Assembly: GCF_000019905.1 (NCBI RefSeq)
Contig: NC_010556.1
Coordinates: 1,638,001 to 1,702,000, forward strand
DNA from: Exiguobacterium artemiae 255-15
GTDB taxonomy: Bacteria; Bacillota; Bacilli; Exiguobacteriales; Exiguobacteriaceae
Direction: 5' to 3'
DNA: 64,000 bases
Shown here: one piece after another, positions 1 to 7,309 of the stretch
Position numbering within the stretch: the first letter of the stretch is position 1
Layout: each line of letters begins with the position of its first letter
Made by a program: the position numbers and the translations under genes
Notes under the pieces: model-generated
Told to the model about the DNA's origin: nothing
The model's database searches: none
What the model saw: the letters and a program-made list of their open reading frames with translations, nothing else

Positions 1-725
1 TACCAACCCGAGACATACTTTGTGTGATACCCGCCACGCGTGTCATGTGACGAAACGTATGCGAAGTATATTGAAATCCTCGATCACTATGAAGTAAGGG
101 ACGGCTTCCGGGTGCGCCTTTCAAGGCGAGTTCGAGTGTATCGAACACGAGCTGATTATTGTTTGAGTGCCCAAGAACGAAGGCACGGATAGATCCATCA
201 TGTAGGTCTAGAATAGCGCTCAAATACGCCTTCTGAGAGGCGCCATACTTCAATTCCGTGACATCCGTTACCCATTTTTGATTCGGTCCTGCCGCGTTGA
301 AATCACGGTTCAGAATGTTCTCTGCGGTCTGTTGAGGACGATTACGAATGTACAAAGGACGTTTCCGGCGTATGACGCAATGAATACGAGCGACATGCAT
401 CAGACGACGGACACGCTTCGCGTTAACGTTTCTTCCGAAACGGCGTTTTAAGTTTAATGTCATTCGTCGATAGCCATAGATTCCGTTCACCGCAAGGTGA
501 ATCTCGTTCATCTCTTCGGTGATTTTCATGTTCTCCGTCTCACGTGCTTTCGGCATATCTATCCGACGTAACCACTTGTAGTAGGCAGCGCGCGAGACAC
601 AAGCGAGGTGGCATAGGGCAATGATTGGATAACCAAATTGCTCTACCGATGATTGGATGGCTTCATATTTATCTTGAAGTCGAATTTGATTTAACGTGAC
701 CTCCTCTCGATCTCCTCTAACTTTT
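1..725 (-). CDS. IS3-family transposase OrfB (DDE integrase domain), partial
   Basis: Reading the minus strand in the -1 frame relative to OrfA gives an open frame without stops to the window edge. It carries an HTH_21-like segment (SRAAYYKW, then GIYGYRRM), followed by the rve integrase core: WVTDVTEL supplies the first Asp and LLHSDRGFQYTS the second Asp. The final Glu of the DDE triad falls outside the window. The frame has no good own start, and it joins OrfA through an A AAA AAG slippery heptamer at 721-727, so the active product is expected to be an OrfAB fusion. Intactness cannot be judged because the C-terminus is missing. Confidence 0.85.
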
Positions 726-1368
726 TTAAGAAATCGTTCTCCATACGTAGACGCTCATTTTCTCGCTCGAGTCGTTTCAGCTCCAGCGCGAAACGTTCTG
801 TATCCGTCAATTCTTCTACTGGCTTCTGACGACCGCGACGGTCTATCAGTGAGTCGATTCCATCCTTCTCGAACTTTCTTACCCAACTATAGATTTGTTG
901 GTACGAGACCCGATGGGTCTCCATGATGCGTTGATAGTCTTTTCCGTTTTGTATACAGTCCATAACTGCCTGGACACGCTCTTCGAATGTAGTGGTTCTA
1001 CCTCTAGTCATAATGAATCGCTCCTTCAATGGTTTCCCTTGAGTACTATGACTAGTATACTTCTCGATCCACTTCGCAAGTACGCTTATGTTCGAAATAT
1101 CAAACCGTACCGAAGCGCTAGTGAGCGATTCTTCTTGGTCGAGTACTGCGCGCACAGCTTTCATCTTTAGGTCTTCGGGATAGCGGGTCCACTTTGATCG
1201 ACTCCGAAGTGCGGAGGGACCGCCCGTACGATATTTTGCTCTCCATCTATTCAAGGTTGTGACTGAAAGCTCGAAGAGCGAGGCGATCGACTTGATTGAG
1301 TCGATTCCGTCCTCACACATCTGAATGATGTGTAGTTTTTGATCCATCGAAAATCTAGATGTAGCCAT
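691..1368 (-). CDS. IS3-family transposase OrfA (multi-HTH)
   Basis: This 225-residue protein contains three successive helix-turn-helix units (about residues 10-55, 60-105 and 130-175) and ends in a leucine-zipper-like stretch (LELKRLERENERLRMENDFL) just before the frameshift site. OrfA binds the IS ends. It is longer than the usual 100-170 residues, as in IS150/IS1296-like members. I chose the ATG at 1368 because AAGGGAG lies 8 nt upstream; the open frame could extend to a TTG at 1386, but that overlaps the ribosome site. Confidence 0.85.
   Translation of the reverse strand: MATSRFSMDQKLHIIQMCEDGIDSIKSIASLFELSVTTLNRWRAKYRTGGPSALRSRSKWTRYPEDLKMKAVRAVLDQEESLTSASVRFDISNISVLAKWIEKYTSHSTQGKPLKERFIMTRGRTTTFEERVQAVMDCIQNGKDYQRIMETHRVSYQQIYSWVRKFEKDGIDSLIDRRGRQKPVEELTDTERFALELKRLERENERLRMENDFLKKLEEIERRSR
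721..727 (-). promoter_or_regulatory. Programmed -1 frameshift site (A AAA AAG)
   Basis: On the minus strand the OrfA frame reads TTA AAA AAG, the canonical A6G slippery heptamer of IS3-family elements. Slipping one base back enters the OrfB frame, which is open from there to the window edge. The zero frame ends 30 nt further on. Confidence 0.8.
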
Positions 1369-1480
1369 AGAAAAAGCTCCCTTCAAAGTAGACAGTTTTT
1401 GTTATTTCAACTGTCTACTTTTTGGGGAGCATATCAGATGCGCAATTCCCTCTTTTTTCGTTTACGAACGGAAAGATAAG

Positions 1481-2443
1481 TCAGACCCGTGTTTTTTCCA
1501 AGTAGTGCACGCTGAAATGATGCTGCGGATCCGTGAAACATCTGATTGGTGTAAATCCGTTTTGCTTGGCCAACCATTGAAACTCTTCCTGACTGTACTT
1601 ATAAGAATTTTCCGTATGAATTGTTTCGTCCTTTTTAAAGGTAAACCGCTGATCGGCAATCGTGACGATTTGATCGATTCGACTTTTCAGATGCATTTCA
1701 ATCCGTCCCTGCTGTTCATTATAAAAAGCGACATCCTCGAATAGGTCGACGTCAAACGTTCCATTGAGCGATCCGTTGATATGCCGTAAAATGTTTAAGT
1801 TAAACTGAGCCGTGATGCCTGCTTGATCGTTATAAGCCGCATGAAGCACACTGGCTTCTTTTTTTGTATCAATTCCAATCAGGAAGCCGTCTCCCTTCTC
1901 CAGTAATTGACTGGACTGTTGTAAAAAGTCGGCTGCTTCCTGCGGATGGAAGTTCCCGATGGTCGAACCGGGAAAGAAAATTACCTTTTTCTGTTTTTCC
2001 TCGACGGGTAGAAGTAAAGGCGCGGAATAATCGCCGCAAACCGCTTTAATCCGGAGTGACGGATAATCTTTCGACAATTGATGCGCGGATTGAATTAAAA
2101 AATCTTTGGAAATATCAATCGGCATATATTGTTCCAACTGATGAAGGGAGCTGAGTAAACTTTTGATTTTACGGCTGCTGCCGCTCCCATACTCAATCAA
2201 TGTATGAACGGGTCCGATACAATCTGCGATAGCGGATTGGTACTCGGATAAAATGTCGATTTCCGTCCGTGTCAAATAATATTCCGGCTGTTGTGTAATC
2301 TGTTCGAACAATTCGGAACCGGTTTGGTCATAAAAATATTTTGCCTGCAATACCTTTTGAGGTTGTGCCAAACCGTGCAACACTTCCTGCAGCATGTTCT
2401 GCTGATCCGTATACATATCAAAACTTTCAACCTGTTGCCGCAT
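1481..2443 (-). CDS. egtD: L-histidine N-alpha-methyltransferase EgtD
   Basis: This 320-residue protein matches EgtD, which trimethylates the amino group of histidine with SAM to make hercynine, the first step of ergothioneine synthesis. Visible family marks are YFYDQTGSELFEQIT and QPEYYLTRTEIDIL near the N-terminus, the SAM-binding LIEYGSGSSRKI (about 83-94), FFPGSTIGNF in the middle, and ENSYKYS near the C-terminus. Its ATG directly follows the egtB stop (TAAATG), with GGCGGGTGA as ribosome site inside the egtB end, so the two are translationally coupled. An IS3 element begins 45 bp downstream. Ergothioneine genes are uncommon in Bacillota. Confidence 0.9.
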   Translation of the reverse strand: MRQQVESFDMYTDQQNMLQEVLHGLAQPQKVLQAKYFYDQTGSELFEQITQQPEYYLTRTEIDILSEYQSAIADCIGPVHTLIEYGSGSSRKIKSLLSSLHQLEQYMPIDISKDFLIQSAHQLSKDYPSLRIKAVCGDYSAPLLLPVEEKQKKVIFFPGSTIGNFHPQEAADFLQQSSQLLEKGDGFLIGIDTKKEASVLHAAYNDQAGITAQFNLNILRHINGSLNGTFDVDLFEDVAFYNEQQGRIEMHLKSRIDQIVTIADQRFTFKKDETIHTENSYKYSQEEFQWLAKQNGFTPIRCFTDPQHHFSVHYLEKTRV

Positions 2444-3715
2444 TTAAAGATCACCCGCCAATCGGAAGCCGCTGAACTGCCAACGTTTATCAGGCGGGAA
2501 GAAGTTCCGGTACGTCGCTCGGATATGGTTACCCGGGGTCACACACGCTCCGCCCCGAAGAACCATTTGGTTACACATGAACTTGGCATTGTATTCTCCA
2601 AGCGCGCCTTCAAGCGGGCGGCTTTTCGGATACGGGGCATAGGCACTCGCCGTCCATTCCCAGACGTCACCAAACATACCGTGCATCGCGTGGTCCGCAT
2701 CCGAAACCGAACGCGGATGGAAGGATCCCTGTTCCATGAAGTTTCCTTGTTGAGCGACTTGCCGTCCGACATATTCCCATTCGGCTTCTGTCGGCAGACG
2801 TTTACCGCACCACCGGCTGTATGCATCCGCTTCATAAAAACTGACATGGCACACCGGTTCATCCCACTGCAACGGCTCAACGCCGTTTAATGTAAAGATC
2901 GACCAGTCTCCCTGTTGATCTTTCATCCAGTACAGAGGTGCCTTCCATTGTTGTTGCTTGACGACTTGGAAACCGTCCGACAGCCAATATTCGGACTGTT
3001 CATATCCTCCCGCCTCGATGAAGGCTAAAAACTCACGATTGGTGACGGGGCGTGTCCCCAATTCAAAGGGTTCGAGCCAGACTTTATGCACCGGACTTTC
3101 ATTATCAAAAGCAAATCCGCGACCGTCATGACCAATTTCAACGAGTCCACCCTCAAATCGTGTAAACTCAAGTGACAGAGAATGATCAGTTTCAGTACGC
3201 TCGACTTGTCGCGTCTGATAAGCCGGTAACAACGGATTGGTAAAGAAATTATATTTTACATCCATCAGAATCAACTCTTGATGCTGCTGTTCATGTTGCA
3301 ACCCCATTTCAATCAATTGCTCGATCTTCTGTTGAAGCGATGTGTCCCGTTCTTCCTGTAAAAATGTCAGGACAGCCTGATCGACGTGTTTACGATAAGC
3401 AATGACATCCTTAACTGTCGGACGGGACAACATACCCCGCTGGTGACGGGGTTGATAAGGATCAATTGAATTATAGTATGAGTTAAATAAATAGTTATAT
3501 GCGGGATGAAACACTTGATACGTATCAGCATATTCTTGAAGAATCATTCGTTCAAAGAACCAAGTCGTATGGGCAATATGCCATTTTGGCGGACTGACGT
3601 CAGAACTTGCCTGAATCACAAAATCCTCTTGCTCTAACGGTTCAATCAACGTAAGTGTCTGGTTCCTGACTGTATAAAATTTGTCTGCTAAGTAGGTTGT
3701 TGTTTCCTGACTCAA
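2444..3715 (-). CDS. egtB: Hercynine oxygenase / sulfoxide synthase EgtB
   Basis: EgtB is a non-heme iron enzyme that joins a thiol donor to hercynine with O2. The N-terminal DinB-like domain shows WHIAHTTWFFE and HEQQHQE, which give the three-His iron site (about H49, H141 and H145 with this start). The C-terminal formylglycine-generating-enzyme-like domain has FGDVWEWT, VLRGGAC and a GFRLA end. The total of about 423 residues is normal. TTG at 3715 is preferred, since AAGGGAG lies 8 nt upstream; a GTG at 3724 would touch the ribosome site. No egtA or egtC lies nearby, so the sulfur donor (cysteine or gamma-glutamylcysteine) cannot be told from context. Confidence 0.9.
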   Translation of the reverse strand: MSQETTTYLADKFYTVRNQTLTLIEPLEQEDFVIQASSDVSPPKWHIAHTTWFFERMILQEYADTYQVFHPAYNYLFNSYYNSIDPYQPRHQRGMLSRPTVKDVIAYRKHVDQAVLTFLQEERDTSLQQKIEQLIEMGLQHEQQHQELILMDVKYNFFTNPLLPAYQTRQVERTETDHSLSLEFTRFEGGLVEIGHDGRGFAFDNESPVHKVWLEPFELGTRPVTNREFLAFIEAGGYEQSEYWLSDGFQVVKQQQWKAPLYWMKDQQGDWSIFTLNGVEPLQWDEPVCHVSFYEADAYSRWCGKRLPTEAEWEYVGRQVAQQGNFMEQGSFHPRSVSDADHAMHGMFGDVWEWTASAYAPYPKSRPLEGALGEYNAKFMCNQMVLRGGACVTPGNHIRATYRNFFPPDKRWQFSGFRLAGDL

Positions 3716-3803
3716 CGCCTTCACTCCCTTTATTATGAAATATTCTGAAAATATACACTATTATCTTTACCGCGTATCAGTCAAAGTAAGCGCTCTCATA
3801 AAT

Positions 3804-3846
3804 ATAAAAAAATCGGAACAAGACCTTGGATAGGCCTTACTCCGAT
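3804..3846 (-). terminator. Intrinsic terminator of guaC
   Basis: A 15-bp stem (G-U pairs included) with a 5-nt loop is followed on the minus strand by a run of T, just past the guaC stop. Confidence 0.85.
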
Positions 3847-3850
3847 CTCT

Positions 3851-4834
3851 TTAGTAAACTTTATCACCATTAAAGATTGAATTTTTAACCACTACATAAT
3901 CAACTGTTCGAATGGCTTGCAATTTATTACCGCCGGCATATGAAATCGCCGATTGTAAATCTTGTTCCATCTCAGTTAACGTATCAGATAAACTGCCTTT
4001 AAATTCAATGAACATTTTTTTACCTTCAACGTTTTTCTTTTCACCTTTTTGAAATTCCGAAGCCGAACCAAAATATTCTTTCACTTGAAGACCGTCAACT
4101 TCCTGCATTTCACCCGGTGACTCTTCGTGTCCGGCAAATAAGGAACCGATCATCACCATCGTTGCCCCGAACCGGACTGATTTGGCAATATCTCCATGTG
4201 TCCGGATTCCACCATCTGCGATGATTGGTTTGCTGGCGGCCTTTGCACACCATCTTAATGCGGCTAATTGCCAGCCGCCGGTACCGAAACCTGTTTTGAT
4301 TTTCGTAATACAGACTTTCCCCGGTCCGATCCCGACTTTTGTAGCGTCTGCGCCGGCATGTTCCAGTTCGCGGACCGCTTCCGGAGTACCGACATTACCT
4401 GCGATGACAAAACTTTCCGGTAGTATTTGTTTGATATGTTGAATCATCCGGATGACTGCTTCTGAGTGTCCGTGGGCAATATCAATCGTGATATATTCCG
4501 GTGTCAATCCTTCTTGCGCCAACGTTTCGATGAACGTATATTCTTCTGTTTTCACACCGACACTGATCGAAGCAATCAATCCCCGCTGTTGCATCTCGCG
4601 AACGAAGTTCAGTCGCGTTTCCGGCTCGAACCGGTGCATGATATAAAAATAGCCGTTTTCAGCCAGAAAAGTTGCGATTTTTTCATCGATGATCGTTTGC
4701 ATATTGGCTGGAACGACAGGTAATTTAAAGCGTCGTCCTCCAAATTCAACCGTCGTATCACACTCTGAACGACTTCCGACGATCGATTTAGCTGGAATCA
4801 ATTGAATATCTTCATAATCAAATACTACATCCAT
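3851..4834 (-). CDS. guaC: GMP reductase GuaC
   Basis: GuaC reduces GMP to IMP with NADPH in purine salvage. The roughly 327-residue protein opens with [14 protein letters not shown], has [13 protein letters not shown], and carries the catalytic Cys in [17 protein letters not shown] (near residue 170), followed by [12 protein letters not shown] for phosphate binding. The second of two consecutive ATG codons (4834) is chosen because GGGGTG lies 6 nt upstream. A sigma-A promoter and PurR-type boxes lie upstream, which fits guaC as a PurR regulon member. It is monocistronic with its own terminator. Confidence 0.93.
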
Positions 4835-4877
4835 CATTAACACCCCAAATAACGAATATTTTTTTATAAATAGCTTC

Positions 4878-4913
4878 TTAATGTTCGGACTATAATACTA
4901 TAACGAACGATTA
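4878..4913. promoter_or_regulatory. Paired PurR-type boxes at the guaC promoter
   Basis: The PurBox core CGAAC(A/G)(W)T occurs on the minus strand at 4887-4880 (CCGAACATT) and on the plus strand at 4904-4911 (CGAACGAT), with 16 nt between the two CGAAC cores. One lies inside the promoter spacer and the other at the start site. A third core is at 4977-4970 (CGAACATT, minus strand) and a degenerate CGAATATT lies at 4853. Bacillus PurR binds paired inverted PurBoxes, and guaC belongs to that regulon. The assignment rests on motif match only. Confidence 0.65.
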
Positions 4914-4925
4914 AAGGTTTGTCAA
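4897..4925 (-). promoter_or_regulatory. guaC sigma-A promoter
   Basis: On the minus strand TTGACA (4925-4920), a 17-nt spacer and TATAGT (4902-4897) form a near-consensus promoter. Transcription would start near 4890, giving a leader of about 55 nt. Confidence 0.8.
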
Positions 4926-4988
4926 AAATATTTTGCTAAAAAACATACTTTTTACCTTTAATTTTATTTAATGTTCGTCTTTTAAATC

Positions 4989-5020
4989 AAAAAAACCCTC
5001 AGAGAACAATTTCAGAGGAA
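4989..5020 (-). terminator. Probable terminator of the GNAT gene
   Basis: An imperfect stem of CCTC(T)GA against TCTGAGG precedes a T run on the minus strand, about 70 nt past the acetyltransferase stop. The stem is short. Confidence 0.5.
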
Positions 5021-5088
5021 TTTTTTATAAAAATAGAATCTACTCCTTTTTTTCAACATGTTCAGAAAAAAGCTTAACCGATATTGGT

Positions 5089-5631
5089 TCAATCGAATAG
5101 AAATTCTTCTTTCAACAATGCAAATAAAATAAAATCTTCCCATGCTCCGTTAATATACAAACTTTTTTTAGCAAGGCCTTCTCTTCTGAACCCTACTTTT
5201 TCCAACACACGGATGGAACCAATATTTTCCGGCATGACCTCTGCCCGCAACCGGTGAAACTGATGCGTCTCGAACAAAATTCTTGCGGCTTGCCGGACCG
5301 CTTCTGCCATGATCCCTTTCCCGTTATGTTCCCGGTCCAATTGGTATCCGATCATACAGGTCTCTGCCGGAAACCGTTCGACGAATACAGCAGATACATC
5401 ACCGATCAGTTGATTGTTTTCCGTTAAAAACACTCCAAAGGCATACGAGCGGTCTGACAAGCTGTTTTCCATCATCTGTTCGATTCGTTCTTGTTGTTTT
5501 GTCAACGTGTAAGCATTTGCTTGCGGTTTCACCGGCATCCAGTATTCAAAATGTAATTGATTTTTTACGTTTAACTCGAGCAGCTGTTCTGCATCAGACA
5601 GCTGGTACGGGCGAAGAAAAATAGTTCCCAT
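5089..5631 (-). CDS. RimJ/RimL-type GNAT N-acetyltransferase
   Basis: This 180-residue acetyl-CoA-dependent acetyltransferase is of the type that modifies ribosomal protein or other N-termini. It begins IFLRPYQLSDAEQL, as RimJ/RimL relatives do. The acetyl-CoA loop is in EHNGKGIMAEAVR (about 107-119), and the typical end NIGSIRVLEKVGFRREG follows near residue 140. The ATG at 5631 has GGAGGA 8 nt upstream. The substrate is unknown. It stands alone between guaC and the divergent sigma-like gene. Confidence 0.85.
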   Translation of the reverse strand: MGTIFLRPYQLSDAEQLLELNVKNQLHFEYWMPVKPQANAYTLTKQQERIEQMMENSLSDRSYAFGVFLTENNQLIGDVSAVFVERFPAETCMIGYQLDREHNGKGIMAEAVRQAARILFETHQFHRLRAEVMPENIGSIRVLEKVGFRREGLAKKSLYINGAWEDFILFALLKEEFLFD

Positions 5632-5697
5632 GATTAATTTCCTCCATTAAAAAATAGTATGAATTCATAATTCTTCAACTTTAGACAGTTAAAGCGT

Positions 5698-5728
5698 TTG
5701 ACAATTCGTTTTTCGGGAAAAATATAAA
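5698..5728 (+). promoter_or_regulatory. Candidate promoter of the sigma-2 gene
   Basis: TTGACA at 5698 and TATAAA at 5723 are separated by 19 nt. Both hexamers are good but the spacer is long. Confidence 0.45.
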
Positions 5729-5788
5729 AACCTGAATAAGTAACAAAGTGTTTACAGAGGGGATGTAAACCATCAAAAGGAGGAGAGC

Positions 5789-6043
5789 ATGCGTACAGAT
5801 ACAGAATTATTCAAACAAATCGAATTAAAAAATAAGCAAGCTCTCGAAGCGTTGTACGACCGTTACGAGAAATCCTTATACTTATTCCTTACACGTATGT
5901 TAAATGACGAAAACAGAGTCCAACTTACTTTAAGACAAATCTTTCAGGATGTCTGGACAAGTCCTAATCAATACCCATCCATTCACGGTTATTTGATCAA
6001 AGCCGTGAAACAAGTTCGATCGCAACGCGAACCGATTCATTAA
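5789..6043 (+). CDS. Stand-alone sigma-70 region-2-like protein
   Basis: This 84-residue protein starts after a strong GGAGG 5 nt before the ATG. It aligns with region 2 of ECF-type sigma factors: EALYDRYEKSLYLFLTRML corresponds to regions 2.1-2.2, QIFQDVWTSPNQYP to the core-binding 2.2 helix and start of 2.3, and YLIKAVKQVRSQ to the end of the domain. Region 4, the -35-binding half, is absent, and the AT-rich sequence after the stop codes for no remnant in any frame. The usual aspartate-rich AEDLVQ stretch is changed to VQLTLRQ. It could be a core-polymerase-binding regulator or a decayed sigma factor. It lies just upstream of the csp array. Confidence 0.65.
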   Translation: MRTDTELFKQIELKNKQALEALYDRYEKSLYLFLTRMLNDENRVQLTLRQIFQDVWTSPNQYPSIHGYLIKAVKQVRSQREPIH

Positions 6044-6207
6044 TTCTTCTTTTTACGATGTATTTCTTCTATAGAAGAAGATGATTGATGTTATAGATAT
6101 TCGAAAAATTTAAATTAATCCCTTTATCTTTTAAAGATCAGTTTGATAATTTTAGGGAGAACTTCTACTTTTTTTGTTTATTACTTCCTTTTTCTATTTA
6201 GTTATGG

Positions 6208-6327
6208 TACACTATAATCAATTATTGTTGTTCGGTGGAGATGCAAAGTTTACACTTTCGACTCGATGAAATTGATCACAGTAGTAATAATTTAGTGTGA
6301 CTTAGTCATACGCAGGAGGCAACACAC
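6208..6327 (+). promoter_or_regulatory. csp copy 1 promoter and long cold-shock leader
   Basis: An extended -10 (TGG TACACT, with an overlapping TATAAT at 6213) precedes a leader of about 110 nt. The leader carries the block ATTATTGTTGTTCGGTGGAG, shared by all four copies, and a hairpin (GTGTGAC TTA GTCATAC) ending 2 nt before GCAGGAGG. Long structured leaders are usual in csp mRNAs. Confidence 0.7.
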
Positions 6328-6528
6328 ATGGAACAAGGTAAAGTAAAATGGTTTAACGCAGAAAAAGGTTTTGGCTTCATCGAACGTGAAAGCGGCGACG
6401 ACGTTTTCGTTCACTTCTCAGCTATCCAAACAGACGGTTTCAAATCACTTGACGAAGGTCAAGAAGTTTCGTTTGAAGTTGAAGAAGGTCAACGCGGACC
6501 GCAAGCAACTAACGTTACTAAACTTTAA
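6328..6528 (+). CDS. csp: Cold-shock protein, copy 1 (type A: Lys5/Ser22)
   Basis: This 66-residue single cold-shock domain protein is an RNA and single-stranded DNA chaperone. RNP1 is KGFGFIE (about residues 13-19) and RNP2 is VFVHFS (about 26-31); WFN lies at 8-10. It is the first of four tandem copies, identical in protein to copy 3 and differing from copies 2 and 4 at residue 5 (Lys or Thr) and residue 22 (Ser or Asn). GGAGG precedes the ATG by 8 nt. It has its own promoter, leader and terminator. Confidence 0.97.
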   Translation: MEQGKVKWFNAEKGFGFIERESGDDVFVHFSAIQTDGFKSLDEGQEVSFEVEEGQRGPQATNVTKL

Positions 6529-6535
6529 TTTTCTT

Positions 6536-6568
6536 AGAGGATTCGCTGATGCGGATCCTCTTTTTTTT
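6536..6568 (+). terminator. Terminator of csp copy 1
   Basis: Eleven-nt arms AGAGGATTCGC and GCGGATCCTCT (one G-U pair) are followed by eight T. The IS605-type remnant begins right after this T run. Confidence 0.9.
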
Positions 6569-6570
6569 AT

Positions 6571-6746
6571 CAAAATTTGACGAGAATACTCCCACTTTTT
6601 AACATTCAGGCCGAAGTCCTCGTGCGAGTGGGAGTATTCTCGTCTTCGGGCAAAGCGTGTCTTGCGACACGTCAATTTTCGACCGCTCGGTTGGATAACT
6701 CAGGAATCTACTACCTCTTAATGAAGCGTATGTAGAGTTAATTCAA
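6571..6746 (+). mobile_element. 176-bp IS200/IS605-type non-autonomous element (copy A)
   Basis: The segment shares its left part (from CAAAATT, including CGAGAATACTC and a CGTGTC-TTGC-GACACG hairpin) and right part (GGATAACTCAGGAATC to TTCAA) with the 410-bp element at 50807. It starts with a perfect 17-bp inverted repeat at 6579-6595/6628-6644 and ends in TCAA, the cleavage motif known for IS608. Without it, the spacing of csp copies 1 and 2 falls from 579 to exactly 403 bp, the period of the other copies, so insertion added 176 bp and no target duplication, as IS200/IS605 transposition does. No transposase or TnpB is coded. Confidence 0.7.
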
Positions 6747-6784
6747 TCTTTTTTTGCCTATCCCTATCTTTTTATATCTCGTCA

Positions 6785-6906
6785 TGGTATATTATGAACA
6801 ATTATTGTTGTTCGGTGGAGATATGAAGGTTACACTTTTGACTCGATGAAATTGATCACGGTAGTAATAATCAGTGTGACTTAGTCATACGCAGGAGGCA
6901 ACACAC
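6785..6906 (+). promoter_or_regulatory. csp copy 2 promoter and leader
   Basis: Extended -10 TGG TATATT at 6788-6793 with no clear -35. The roughly 105-nt leader has the same conserved block as the other copies and the ribosome-site-proximal hairpin GTGTGAC TTA GTCATAC. Confidence 0.7.
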
Positions 6907-7107
6907 ATGGAACAAGGTACAGTAAAATGGTTTAACGCAGAAAAAGGTTTTGGCTTCATCGAACGTGAAAACGGCGACGACGTTTTCGTTCACTTCTCAG
7001 CTATTCAAACAGACGGTTTCAAATCACTTGACGAAGGTCAAGAAGTTTCGTTTGAAGTTGAAGAAGGTCAACGCGGACCACAAGCAACTAACGTTACTAA
7101 ACTTTAA
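6907..7107 (+). CDS. csp: Cold-shock protein, copy 2 (type B: Thr5/Asn22)
   Basis: A 66-residue cold-shock domain protein, identical to copy 4. It has the same RNP1 and RNP2 motifs as copy 1 and differs only by Thr5 and Asn22. It is preceded by its own leader with GGAGG and followed by its own terminator. The IS605-type remnant lies between copy 1 and this promoter and does not touch the -10 element, so expression should persist, though readthrough from copy 1 would now cross the insert. Confidence 0.97.
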   Translation: MEQGTVKWFNAEKGFGFIERENGDDVFVHFSAIQTDGFKSLDEGQEVSFEVEEGQRGPQATNVTKL

Positions 7108-7115
7108 TTTTCCTG

Positions 7116-7147
7116 AGAGGAAGCGCAGCCGCGTTTCCTCTTTTTTT
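7116..7147 (+). terminator. Terminator of csp copy 2
   Basis: Arms AGAGGAAGCGC and GCGTTTCCTCT (one G-U pair) with a 4-nt loop, then seven T. Confidence 0.9.
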
Positions 7148-7186
7148 AATTCTTTTCAATCTCCCCTATCTTTTTCAAACCGGACA

Positions 7187-7309
7187 TGGTATATTATTAA
7201 GTAATTATTGTTGTTCGGTGGAGATACAAAGGTTACACTTTTGACTCGATGAAATTGATCACGGTAGTAATAATCAGTATGACTCAGTCATACGCAGGAG
7301 GCAACACAC
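7187..7309 (+). promoter_or_regulatory. csp copy 3 promoter and leader
   Basis: Extended -10 TGG TATATT at 7190-7195. The leader hairpin is GTATGAC TCA GTCATAC. Compared with copies 1 and 2 a G-U pair has become A-U, so pairing is kept while the sequence changes. Confidence 0.7.

Larger units (their letters stand above)
1..1436 (-). mobile_element. IS3-family insertion sequence (IS150-like), cut by the left edge
   Basis: OrfA and the start of OrfB lie on the minus strand. The right terminus is near 1436, where the minus strand begins TGATATGCTCCCC, with the TG start usual for IS3-family ends. Inside the end, 11-nt arms at 1385-1395 and 1412-1422 form a hairpin just ahead of the transposase ribosome site. 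The left end lies outside the window, so target duplication cannot be tested. The element sits 45 bp past the egtD stop and breaks no visible gene. Confidence 0.85.

Noticed and set aside
6064-6079. Palindrome TTCTTCTATAGAAGAA after the sigma-2 gene as a terminator
   Set aside because: It has no loop and no T run on the plus strand; its role is unclear and it may be chance in AT-rich DNA.
6571-6746. Short minus-strand frames with an LTCRKTR-like stretch, also near 50812
   Set aside because: They arise from the conserved hairpin of the IS605-type element (CGTGTC..GACACG), lack ribosome sites and match no family.
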